Shown piece by piece: positions 34,232-41,526 of a DNA stretch of 64,000 bases (positions are counted from its first letter, which is position 1; each line of letters opens with the position of its first letter). The stretch spans positions 930,001 through 994,000 of the forward strand of contig OZ238267.1 of the NCBI GenBank assembly GCA_965178585.1. The letters run 5' to 3'. Source of the DNA: Marifrigoribacter sp965178585 (GTDB taxonomy: Bacteria > Bacteroidota > Bacteroidia > Flavobacteriales > Flavobacteriaceae). Made by a program: the position numbers and the translations under genes. The notes under the pieces were generated by a model. That model was given only the letters and a program-made list of their open reading frames with translations. It was not told the origin of the DNA and searched no databases.

Positions 34232-35194
34232 ATGGAAGAACAAGATAATAACAAGAATAGCCGAAGAGGTTTTCTTAAAAAAGGAATCGCTCTAGGAGCA
34301 TTTTCAGCTACAGCTTTAGCAATTGCCTCTTTTCAAAAAGAAGAAGTAGAGGAAACAGGTGAAAAAGTAAAATTGCTATCACCAGAAGGAGAAATAGTTG
34401 AAATAGATAAAGCTTTTGTTAAACCAGCAAACGATCTTCATTTGCCATTAGATGCAAATAAAATTAGAGAAGGTATTCCTAATAGAAAGTTTGTGATGGT
34501 GATTGACCTAGCAAGATGTAAAAACGCTTTAAAATGTGTAAGTGCATGTAATAAACATCATAATATTACTGGTAAAAATGCTTGGCTTAAAATATATAAG
34601 ATGCAGGAGTCTAAGGATACTGCCCCTTATTGGATGCCTAGTACTTGTCAACATTGTGATCAACCAGCTTGTGTTACGGTTTGTCCAGTAGATGCTACTT
34701 TCAAAAGAAAAGATGGATTAGTATTAGTTGACAACGATCGTTGTATAGGGTGTAGATTTTGTATGGCTGCCTGTCCTTATTCTGCAAGAGTATTTAACTG
34801 GGAAGAACCTGATCAAGGAGAAATTACAATGAATATGGATATGTCACAACATACTTCTACTCCTGAACATGCAGGTATGCCAAGTGTTAAAGGTACTGTT
34901 GATAAATGTGATTTTTGCCCACATCAAATTGATAAAGGAGAGCTCCCACATTGTGTAACCTCTTGCCCTAATGGAGTGTTTTATTTTGGCGACAAGTATG
35001 AGGATACGGTTACTAATGGAGACGAAACAGTACGATTAGGGAAGTTGTTAGAAGATAAGGCAGGATATAGATTAATGGAAGGTTTAAATACACAACCTAG
35101 TGTATATTATTTACCACCTAAAGATAGATCTGATGCCTTTGAGGATGGATTAGATAAATATGATGAATTTCAATCTGTTGAAAAACCTGAATAA
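34232..35194 (+). CDS. Tat-exported multi-[4Fe-4S] ferredoxin subunit (NrfC/PsrB-like)
   Basis: 320 residues. The twin-arginine signal SRRGFLKKG (residues 10-18) sends the folded protein across the membrane. Three cluster motifs are complete: C139-C142-C147-C151, C171-C174-C177-C181 and C226-C229-C241-C245. The first motif, C96-KNA-LK-C102-VSA-C106, has Ala99 where the second Cys is expected, so that cluster would be [3Fe-4S], have a non-Cys ligand, or be absent. Such proteins pass electrons between an NrfD-type quinol site and a catalytic or cytochrome partner. It is 2 nt upstream of the NrfD gene. No molybdopterin subunit is present. Confidence 0.92.
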   Translation: MEEQDNNKNSRRGFLKKGIALGAFSATALAIASFQKEEVEETGEKVKLLSPEGEIVEIDKAFVKPANDLHLPLDANKIREGIPNRKFVMVIDLARCKNALKCVSACNKHHNITGKNAWLKIYKMQESKDTAPYWMPSTCQHCDQPACVTVCPVDATFKRKDGLVLVDNDRCIGCRFCMAACPYSARVFNWEEPDQGEITMNMDMSQHTSTPEHAGMPSVKGTVDKCDFCPHQIDKGELPHCVTSCPNGVFYFGDKYEDTVTNGDETVRLGKLLEDKAGYRLMEGLNTQPSVYYLPPKDRSDAFEDGLDKYDEFQSVEKPE

Positions 35195-35196
35195 TC

Positions 35197-36507
35197 ATGA
35201 AAAATTACAATACATTACTTAATGACTTAGTTCCTAAAAAATTTAATAAACTAGGAGTAATTTGGACTGCCGCACTAATCATAATTATTATTATTGGAAT
35301 AATTGCATACATAGATCAAGTTATAAAAGGGCAAGTGGTAACCAATATGCGAGATTATGCCCTATGGGGTATTTATATTTCTAATTTTGTGTTTTTTGTA
35401 GCTACTAGTTTTGTTGGATCTATAGTCGTAGCACTTTTAAGGCTTACAAAAAATGAGTGGAGAACCCCGTTAGTTAGAATAGCAGAAATAATCACTCTAG
35501 CGTCAATTATTATGGCGGGTATTACTATTATGATAGATATGGCACGACCAGACAGATTGTTAAATCTGTTTATTTATGCTAGAATGCAATCACCGATAAC
35601 TTGGGACGTAATAATAATCCCAACTTCAATAGTTTTAAGCTTTCTTTTACTTTACTATCCTTTACTTCCAGATTTAGCAATTCTTAAAAAATATTTTAAA
35701 AAAGAGAAACCTAAATTAAGTAAGATTTATGGGTGGCTGTCATTAAATTGGGTTGGAAACAAAACACAAAAAGCGATTCAGACTAAATCGATAAAGATTA
35801 TCGCACTTATGATCATACCAGTGGGTGTCATATTACAAACGGTCGATGCTTTGTTATTCTCTACAACTTATAGAACTGGATGGAATAGTACAAATATGCC
35901 AGCTTATTTTGTTTCGGGAGCTTTTGTTGCTGGGGTAGCTGCATTAATAGTGGTAGTTTATGTAGTTAGAAGAACTAAAAAACTTGAAAGTTATATTACA
36001 GATTTACATTTTGATAAATTAGGTAAGTTACTAGCATTAGCCTGCATTATATACCTTTATTTTAATATGAATGAATATTTAATTCCTGCTTTTACACCCT
36101 CAATAGAAGAAAATATCCATTTAAGCACCTTATTTACTGGAAGCTATTCTTATCTTTTTTGGTTAGTAACTGTTGTGGGATTAATAATTCCAGTTATCAT
36201 ATTATTTTTCAAAAAGGGGAGAAAACCATTACCTATGTTTTATATAGGTTTAGTGGTAGTTATTGGTTCTTGGTGGAAACGTTACGTTATAATTACTCCT
36301 ACACTTCTTCACCCATTTTTACCAATACAAGGAGTACCAGAATCGTGGCATCATTATTTTCCAAGTTTACACGAATGGTTAATTACGACAGCAACTCTAG
36401 CAATGGCTTTATTAATTATAACATTGTTAGTACGTTATTTACCGGTGATACCAATTGAAAGGACTGCAGAGGAAAACGATTTATTAGAAACCGATATAAA
36501 ACACTAG
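35197..36507 (+). CDS. NrfD/PsrC-family quinol-interacting membrane subunit
   Basis: 436 residues with about eight to ten hydrophobic segments, fitting the NrfD/PsrC family of integral membrane subunits that exchange electrons with the quinone pool without heme. Family-like features include DMARPDRLLNLFIYARMQSPITWDV and the helix pairs on either side, and the late WWKRYVIITP segment. It lies 2 nt after the iron-sulfur gene and 3 nt before the next gene, so one operon is likely. It probably faces the periplasm and oxidises menaquinol. Confidence 0.92.
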   Translation: MKNYNTLLNDLVPKKFNKLGVIWTAALIIIIIIGIIAYIDQVIKGQVVTNMRDYALWGIYISNFVFFVATSFVGSIVVALLRLTKNEWRTPLVRIAEIITLASIIMAGITIMIDMARPDRLLNLFIYARMQSPITWDVIIIPTSIVLSFLLLYYPLLPDLAILKKYFKKEKPKLSKIYGWLSLNWVGNKTQKAIQTKSIKIIALMIIPVGVILQTVDALLFSTTYRTGWNSTNMPAYFVSGAFVAGVAALIVVVYVVRRTKKLESYITDLHFDKLGKLLALACIIYLYFNMNEYLIPAFTPSIEENIHLSTLFTGSYSYLFWLVTVVGLIIPVIILFFKKGRKPLPMFYIGLVVVIGSWWKRYVIITPTLLHPFLPIQGVPESWHHYFPSLHEWLITTATLAMALLIITLLVRYLPVIPIERTAEENDLLETDIKH

Positions 36508-36510
36508 ATT

Positions 36511-37377
36511 ATGAAAAATAGATTAAATATTAGATTTAGTTTTCTTGGATTTCTTAGTGTATTTTTAATAACTTTAAGTTTCCAGACTCTAAATGCACAA
36601 AATAAAACAAGACTAAAAGCACAATATGTTAAGATAGTAGATAGTATGTCTTATGTTGATATCGTTGCTACTTCAAAAATTGAAAAACAAAATGTGAAAG
36701 TTTCAGGTATTGATATACTTGTTATTAATGAACTCGAAGATGAAAATATTGAATTAGGTAAAATAACAACAAATCATAAAGGAGAAAGTAGGTTTGTTAT
36801 TGAAAACCTTAATAGTATTCAAGCAGATTCTTCAAATACTTATAATTTATTGTTTTCCTTTAAGGGGAATGATACATTTAAAAGAGCCAAAAAAAGTGTT
36901 AGTTTTAAAAATGCTAATATTAAAGTTAATATGGCTATTAAAGATAGTGTCAATTATATAAAAGCAATTCTTATAGATTCAAAAAGGAACGATCCAATAA
37001 TTGGAGAAGATTTAACAATACAAGTTCAACGTCTTTTCGGACCATTGGTTTTAGGTGAAGAATTTAATAGTACAGATGACTTTGGAACAATATTTGTTCC
37101 TGTAGAAGAAGGAATACCGGGTGTTGATGGAAACCTAGTTTTGGAAGTTGTGCTAAATGATCATGATGATTACGGTACTGTTAAAGCACTTATAAATGCT
37201 CCAATTGGAGTTCCTATTATAGATGAATCTACCTTTAATGATAGAGCCATGTGGTCTACAAGAGATAAAACACCTATATTCTTACTTATATTCCCTAATC
37301 TATTAATTTTAGGAATATGGGGGTTAATTATATATTTAATTGTAAATTTATTTAAAATATCAAAATCTAAAACATGA
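36511..37377 (+). CDS. Membrane-anchored periplasmic protein of unknown function in the NrfD operon
   Basis: 288 residues, not recognised. An N-terminal signal peptide (FLITLSFQTLNAQ) is followed by a beta-rich region of about 220 residues with two Ig-like or carboxypeptidase-regulatory-like halves (KVSGIDILVINELEDEN...; SKRNDPIIGEDLTIQVQR...). A C-terminal membrane helix (IFLLIFPNLLILGIWGLIIYLI) comes before a short basic tail. No heme, Cys or metal motif is visible. Tight spacing (3 nt before, 4-nt overlap after) ties it to the NrfD complex, perhaps as a scaffold for the cytochrome. Confidence 0.75.
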   Translation: MKNRLNIRFSFLGFLSVFLITLSFQTLNAQNKTRLKAQYVKIVDSMSYVDIVATSKIEKQNVKVSGIDILVINELEDENIELGKITTNHKGESRFVIENLNSIQADSSNTYNLLFSFKGNDTFKRAKKSVSFKNANIKVNMAIKDSVNYIKAILIDSKRNDPIIGEDLTIQVQRLFGPLVLGEEFNSTDDFGTIFVPVEEGIPGVDGNLVLEVVLNDHDDYGTVKALINAPIGVPIIDESTFNDRAMWSTRDKTPIFLLIFPNLLILGIWGLIIYLIVNLFKISKSKT

Positions 37378-37772
37378 AAACATTTAAAATTTTAGCGATC
37401 ATTGGTGTAGTGTCATTTGCATTATACTCTTTCACTTCTATAGTTCAAGAAAAATGGGAAGTGCCTGAAAAATACGTAAACATGAAAAACCCTGTAGCTC
37501 CAGGAACTGATAAAGCAATAGGTAAATCACTCTATGCTAAGCATTGTAAGTCTTGTCATGGTAAAGAAGGATATGGTGACGGACCTAAAGCTAATGAGCA
37601 AGAAGGTGATTTAGGAGATTTTTCTTCTGAAGAATATCAAGCCCAAACAGATGGGGAATTGTTTTATAAAACTTCATTTGGAAGAGATGACATGCCAGAA
37701 TACACTAAAAAAATGCCGGATGATGAAGATAGATGGTTAATTGTAAACCATATGAGAACTATGGCTGAATAA
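37374..37772 (+). CDS. Class I cytochrome c, membrane-anchored
   Basis: 132 residues. The N-terminal hydrophobic stretch (ILAIIGVVSFALYSF) has no clear cleavage site, so it may stay as an anchor. The heme site is C58-KS-C61-H62 in KHCKSCHGKEGYGDGPKA. Met in DDMPEYTKKM is the probable sixth ligand, and RWLIVNHMRT is the usual C-terminal helix. Its ATG overlaps the upstream stop (ATGA). It is the likely electron acceptor of the iron-sulfur/NrfD pair and the last gene before a terminator. Confidence 0.92.
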   Translation: MKTFKILAIIGVVSFALYSFTSIVQEKWEVPEKYVNMKNPVAPGTDKAIGKSLYAKHCKSCHGKEGYGDGPKANEQEGDLGDFSSEEYQAQTDGELFYKTSFGRDDMPEYTKKMPDDEDRWLIVNHMRTMAE

Positions 37773-37800
37773 TAATTTAAGATTTAATAGAATTATTTAA

Positions 37801-37836
37801 AAAAAGCTCTATAACATTGTTACTGAGCTTTTTTTA
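37801..37836 (+). terminator. Terminator of the iron-sulfur/NrfD/cytochrome operon
   Basis: A 9-bp stem AAAAAGCTC / GAGCTTTTT with a 15-nt loop and trailing T run, 28 nt after the cytochrome stop. Confidence 0.75.
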
Positions 37837-37904
37837 TTCTAAAATCAATCAAATCACTTTTGTTCATTAAAAAAAACGTCAATTTTATAGTTACTCAGAA
37901 AACT

Positions 37905-37912
37905 TATTTTTG
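37905..37912 (+). promoter_or_regulatory. -7 promoter box of the small Tat-substrate gene
   Basis: TATTTTTG matches TAnnTTTG exactly, 42 nt before the ATG at 37955. Confidence 0.45.
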
Positions 37913-37954
37913 CTAACAAAAGTATATTATAACTCACTTTAAAAATTAGAACCA

Positions 37955-38311
37955 ATGTCCGAACAAAAATCCTCTCGAAGAAAATTTGTAAAACTTCTTG
38001 GCTTATCTGGTGCAGCTTCTGTGGTTGCCCCAAGTGCTTTAGCAAAAGGTTTTAATGATGATTCAGAAATATTAAAATTAAATGCTGAGCAGCAAGAATT
38101 TATGATTCGTTATGGAAAATGGATGGATGAATTTATTGAAGTAATTCGAATAAAGAAAAAAAGTCCAGAGGATAAAAAAAATAATGAAAAGATGGTTACC
38201 CTAACTGAAAAAGTTCAGAAAATGAAGCCAGAGCTTACTGAGTTTTTAAAAGATGAAACTTTTTCAATGATATATATGGCATCAATTAAGAGAGTAAAAG
38301 ATGAAATTTAA
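37955..38311 (+). CDS. Small Tat-exported protein of unknown function
   Basis: 118 residues. A strong twin-arginine signal, SRRKFVKLLGLSGAASVV, ends in a cleavage site after SALA (about residue 30). The mature part is only about 88 residues, helical, rich in Lys and Glu, and has no Cys or cofactor motif. Export of such a small plain protein by Tat suggests it leaves with a folded partner or is folded early. It follows the cytochrome island but has its own promoter box, so membership in the island is uncertain. I do not recognise a family. Confidence 0.7.
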   Translation: MSEQKSSRRKFVKLLGLSGAASVVAPSALAKGFNDDSEILKLNAEQQEFMIRYGKWMDEFIEVIRIKKKSPEDKKNNEKMVTLTEKVQKMKPELTEFLKDETFSMIYMASIKRVKDEI

Positions 38312-38370
38312 TAATTAAATGCTTAAAAATTAAAACCCTTACAACCTAATTAGATGTAAGGGTTTATTTG

Positions 38371-38768
38371 TGGAGCCGGGGAGATTCGAACTCCCGTCCA
38401 AACGTGCAATTATAACGCTTTCTACATGTTTAGTTTTCATTTAAATTTTCGTCCTATTGCCGGTCGAAAACTACCAACGCAAAGCTTATCTTTATTTTGA
38501 GTTTCGCAAGTACATCAAAGCACTATACAAGCTAGGTTTACTTTTACGAAGTCTCTATATCAAAAGCCGCAAACCAAGGCGTTTGAGAGACTTCCTGCTT
38601 GCCCACCTTGTGGGCCGAGGCATTATCCTACTGTAATTCGGATTATGCAGCTAGGGCGTAGTTATTCTCGCCGTTTAAAAAGTGTGAAATATGATATTTA
38701 CGAGCTGTATCCCAGCGCTCGACATGCTTACTTTACAATTAGACCCGCTGTCAAAACCAGTCGGCCCC
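38371..38768 (-). ncRNA. ssrA: tmRNA (ssrA)
   Basis: The minus strand begins GGGGCCGACTGGTTTTGACA and ends with the T-arm GGAGTTCGAATCTCC and CGGCTCCA. The ends pair as a 7-bp acceptor stem, GGGGCCG with CGGCTCC (one wobble), followed by A and encoded CCA overlap. The tag reading frame at 38643-38672 gives GENNYALAA then TAA, the ALAA-ending degradation tag. It rescues stalled ribosomes with SmpB. It occupies most of the 38312-38915 gap between protein genes. Confidence 0.96.
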
Positions 38769-38771
38769 ATT

Positions 38772-38789
38772 TACCTACTTAAATAGGTA
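38772..38789. repeat. Inverted repeat immediately upstream of the tmRNA 5' end
   Basis: TACCTACTTAAATAGGTA has 6-bp arms and a 6-nt centre and lies 3 nt before the mature tmRNA 5' end. It may form a stem in the precursor for 5' processing, or be part of a promoter; neither can be decided here. Confidence 0.3.
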
Positions 38790-38853
38790 CCTCTTAATAA
38801 AAAAGAGGGTGATTTCAATGAACAAAAGCAAAATCCTATTTGCTAAAGGAATG

Positions 38854-38881
38854 CAAAGATATAATAATACTTGTATCTTTG
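38854..38881. promoter_or_regulatory. Back-to-back -7 boxes for ssrA and the dehydrogenase gene
   Basis: On the minus strand 38854-38861 reads TATCTTTG, 85 nt before the mature tmRNA 5' end. On the plus strand 38874-38881 also reads TATCTTTG, 34 nt before the ATG at 38916. The two exact TAnnTTTG boxes are 12 nt apart and form a 28-nt inverted repeat. Confidence 0.5.
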
Positions 38882-38915
38882 ATGCTCTAAATTATTATTT
38901 CAAAATTCATACCAA

Positions 38916-40130
38916 ATGCCTTTAAAATTTGCAATTATAAAAGAACGTAAATCACCACCAGATCGCAGAGTCGTTTTTTCACCAAAAAAGTGTCAAAAAG
39001 CTTTGGAAACATTTCCTGATGCTAGAATAAAAGTGGAAAGTAGTGATGTAAGGGTTTTTAAAGATAATGCTTATTTAGAGGAAGGAATAGAAGTGACTAA
39101 TGATGTTTCTGATTGTGATGTAATGTTAGGTGTTAAAGAAGTACCTGTTTCTGCATTAATTCCGAATAAAATATATTTTTTCTTTAGCCATACGATCAAG
39201 CACCAACCTTATAATAGAGGTTTGTTACAAGCAGTTTTAAAAAATAAAATTGAATTATATGACCATGAAACAATTGTAAAAGAAAATGGAGCAAGGTTAA
39301 TAGGGTTTGGACGTTATGCAGGGCTGGTTGGCACGTATAACGCTTTTAGAGCTTTAGGGTTACGGGATGGTATTTTTAGTTTGCCAAAGGTTGAAAATTT
39401 GGCAGATTTTGCTGAAATGAAATTGGAATTGGATAAGATTAAACTTCCAGCAATTAAAATTGTTTTAACAGGAAAAGGAAAAGTAGCTAAAGGAGCAAAA
39501 GAAATTTTGGAGCACCTAAAGATTAAAGAAGTTTCTGTAAAAAGATTTCTTTCTAAAACGTATAAAAAAGTTGTGTTTTGTGATATAGACGTTGACGATT
39601 ATAATAAAAGAATTGACGGAGAAAAATTTAATAAAAAAGAATTTTTTAATGACCCTACTGGTTATGAAAGCAATTTTATGCGTTTTTCAAAAGTGAGTGA
39701 TTTGTATATAGCAGGTCATTTTTATGGCGAAAATGCACCTTTCTTAATCACAAAAGAAGATGCTAAACATCCAGAGTTTAATATAAGTATTATAGGTGAC
39801 ATTTCTTGTGATATTGGTGGTCCAGTAGCAAGTACATTAAGAGCTTCTACAATTGAAGCGCCTTTTTATGGTTATAACCCACAAACAGAAAAAGAAGTAG
39901 CTTTTAAAACAAAGGATTCAATCACAGTTATGTCTGTTGATAATTTGCCTTGTGAGCTTCCAAAAGATGCTAGTGAAGGTTTTGGAAGAATGTTCTATAA
40001 TCAAGTAATGCCAGCATTTTTTAATAATGATAAAGATGGGATACTTGAAAGAGCAAGAATAACAACTTCTGAGGGGAAATTAACCGAAAGGTTTTCATAC
40101 TTACAAGATTATGTAGACGGCTGTGATTAA
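38916..40130 (+). CDS. Saccharopine dehydrogenase/alanine dehydrogenase-like NAD(P) oxidoreductase
   Basis: 404 residues. The N-terminus, KERKSPPDRRVVFSP, matches the AlaDH/PNT N-terminal domain, and SHTIKHQPYNRGLLQ and GARLIGFGRYAGLVGTYNA fit the LYS1 saccharopine-dehydrogenase branch. The nucleotide-binding glycine-rich stretch is VLTGKGKVAKGAKEIL, and ISCDIGGPVASTLRAST follows later. The reaction is probably NAD(P)-dependent formation or cleavage of a secondary amine such as saccharopine, but no lysine-pathway gene is adjacent. Confidence 0.8.
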   Translation: MPLKFAIIKERKSPPDRRVVFSPKKCQKALETFPDARIKVESSDVRVFKDNAYLEEGIEVTNDVSDCDVMLGVKEVPVSALIPNKIYFFFSHTIKHQPYNRGLLQAVLKNKIELYDHETIVKENGARLIGFGRYAGLVGTYNAFRALGLRDGIFSLPKVENLADFAEMKLELDKIKLPAIKIVLTGKGKVAKGAKEILEHLKIKEVSVKRFLSKTYKKVVFCDIDVDDYNKRIDGEKFNKKEFFNDPTGYESNFMRFSKVSDLYIAGHFYGENAPFLITKEDAKHPEFNISIIGDISCDIGGPVASTLRASTIEAPFYGYNPQTEKEVAFKTKDSITVMSVDNLPCELPKDASEGFGRMFYNQVMPAFFNNDKDGILERARITTSEGKLTERFSYLQDYVDGCD

Positions 40131-40154
40131 TTTTTATGATAATTATCATAAAAA
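40131..40154. terminator. Perfect 24-nt inverted repeat after the dehydrogenase gene
   Basis: The arms TTTTTATGATAA / TTATCATAAAAA begin directly after the stop codon. The stem is AT-only, so it would be a weak terminator. Its core TATGATAATTATCATA (40135-40150) has the same 6-4-6 dyad form as the operators at 30-31 kb, so it could also be a binding site. The rest of the gap to 40377 is AT-rich, with nothing else recognised. Confidence 0.45.
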
Positions 40155-40376
40155 TCTTTTAAGCTGCTTCTTAACTTTATTACCTTGTTTTTTATTTAAT
40201 GTTTTTAAAATATTTAAAGAAAATGTACTATCCAATAAATAGTTACAATTAGTAATCGATAATTATTAATTTACTATTAAAATTATTCATTGATTTTGTC
40301 TCGGAATCTTAAAATTTCTTTTCATAAAAGATCCACTACTATATAAAAGGAGTTTAATATTTTAAATTTTTAAGTT

Positions 40377-41003
40377 ATGAATAATACTATAAAAAAAGTA
40401 AGTTTTACATTTATTTCATTTATCACTTTATTATTATTTTTTGGATGTGGAGGAACAGATTCGTCATCACCTTCAAACGAGTTTCTTGGTGATTTACCTG
40501 GTATAGCAAAAGATTATAATTCTAAATTAGAGGCTAAGAAAGAAGCTGCTAAAAACTCAACAGATATGGATGAGGTTTTTAAGTTAGATAAGGAATATAA
40601 GATTTTAAAAGAAGAAGCCGAAAAAGCTGTTAAGGATTATATAGTTAATAATCCAACTTCTAATATACCGTTTGAAGTTAAAAGTGAAAATCCATTTGCC
40701 ATAACAGATGTTTCTATAAACCAGAAATACAGTTCGACAACTAATGTATTAGGAATATTAGTAAAAGTAAAAATGAATGAAGATGTTTCTAAAAGAATGT
40801 CATTGTATATTAAAGCTGTAGATGCTGAAGGGATCCAATTAACTAAAAAAAATGGTGTAATTGGTACTGTTATGATGGGTAAAAATGCTTACAAAAAAGA
40901 TCAAGAAGTTGAATTAACTGGCGGTATTTCTAAAACTGCAGATCTAGTTAATTTTGCAAAGTTTATTTTTATAACCAAAGAAGAATATAATAAGACTAAA
41001 TAA
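40377..41003 (+). CDS. Lipoprotein of unknown function
   Basis: 208 residues, not recognised. The lipoprotein signal ends LLLFFGC (Cys24), followed by a Ser-rich linker, a charged helical segment (about 45-90, YNSKLEAKKEAAKNSTDMDEVFKLDKEYKIL) and a beta-rich C-terminal domain (about 95-208) with DVSINQKYSSTTNVLGILVKVKM. It probably sits at the inner face of the outer membrane or on the surface. It is monocistronic, with a double hairpin downstream. Confidence 0.75.
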   Translation: MNNTIKKVSFTFISFITLLLFFGCGGTDSSSPSNEFLGDLPGIAKDYNSKLEAKKEAAKNSTDMDEVFKLDKEYKILKEEAEKAVKDYIVNNPTSNIPFEVKSENPFAITDVSINQKYSSTTNVLGILVKVKMNEDVSKRMSLYIKAVDAEGIQLTKKNGVIGTVMMGKNAYKKDQEVELTGGISKTADLVNFAKFIFITKEEYNKTK

Positions 41004-41022
41004 AATATAGTTTTAAAAAAGG

Positions 41023-41054
41023 GGAAAAACCCCTTTTTAAAAAGGGGTTTTTCC
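41023..41054 (+). terminator. Perfect 16-bp inverted repeat, terminator
   Basis: Arms 41023-41038 (GGAAAAACCCCTTTTT) and 41039-41054 (AAAAAGGGGTTTTTCC) are exact reverse complements, 19 nt after the lipoprotein stop. Confidence 0.75.
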
Positions 41055-41132
41055 TAAAACATATCCTTTAATTATTATGCATCTTTACCATGCTTAATTA
41101 ATTGGGGAGTTAATGATAGCGATTATTTGAAT

Positions 41133-41160
41133 AAAGGGCTGTGTAAATAGCCCTTTTTTT
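41133..41160 (+). terminator. Second hairpin with T run
   Basis: An 8-bp stem AAAGGGCT / AGCCCTTT with an 8-nt loop and seven or more T, a classic terminator. It lies ~80 nt past the first hairpin and just before the DUF1801 promoter box, so it may insulate that gene. Confidence 0.75.
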
Positions 41161-41165
41161 ATTTA

Positions 41166-41173
41166 TATATTTG
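41166..41173 (+). promoter_or_regulatory. -7 promoter box of the DUF1801 gene
   Basis: TATATTTG matches TAnnTTTG exactly and ends 5 nt before the GTG start at 41179, again pointing to a nearly leaderless message. Confidence 0.4.
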
Positions 41174-41178
41174 AAAAC

Positions 41179-41526
41179 GTGAATCCTTCTGAACAATATA
41201 TAATAAATCAACCAGAGCCCTATCGATCTGTCTTATTGCATTTACAAGTTATAGTCGAATCTTCAATTCCTGAAATAGAACTGCTTTATAAATATAGAAT
41301 TCCATTTTATTATTATAAAAAGCGACCTTTTTGCTTTTTAAACGCAAGCCATAAAAAGCAATTTGTTGATATTTGTTTTGTTAGAGGAAATAAAATAACC
41401 ATACATCAAGATCTTTTAGTAACCGAAAAAAGAAAAAAAATGTCTTCATTACGATATAAGTGGATAGAAGAAATTAATGATGTGGTATTAATTGAAGTTA
41501 TAAAAAATGTACTTTCCTTATATTAA
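41179..41526 (+). CDS. DUF1801 (YdhG-like) protein
   Basis: 115 residues. The pattern QYIINQPEPYRSVLLHLQVIVESSIPEIELLYKYRIPFYYYKKRPFCF fits the DUF1801/YdhG fold, small cytosolic proteins distantly related to frataxin-like shapes, of unknown function. The start is GTG, which gives the family N-terminus; no ATG is available upstream. Its stop codon shares the palindrome TTAA with the stop of the convergent kdsA gene. Confidence 0.82.
   Translation: MNPSEQYIINQPEPYRSVLLHLQVIVESSIPEIELLYKYRIPFYYYKKRPFCFLNASHKKQFVDICFVRGNKITIHQDLLVTEKRKKMSSLRYKWIEEINDVVLIEVIKNVLSLY

Noticed and set aside
36159..36458. 99-residue plus-strand frame inside the NrfD gene
   Set aside because: It lies wholly within the well-supported membrane protein frame and has no recognisable motif, so it is a shadow frame.
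38371..38400. T-arm-like sequence suggesting a tRNA gene
   Set aside because: It is the 3' tRNA-like end of the tmRNA; the 5' half and the tag frame are present further along on the same strand.
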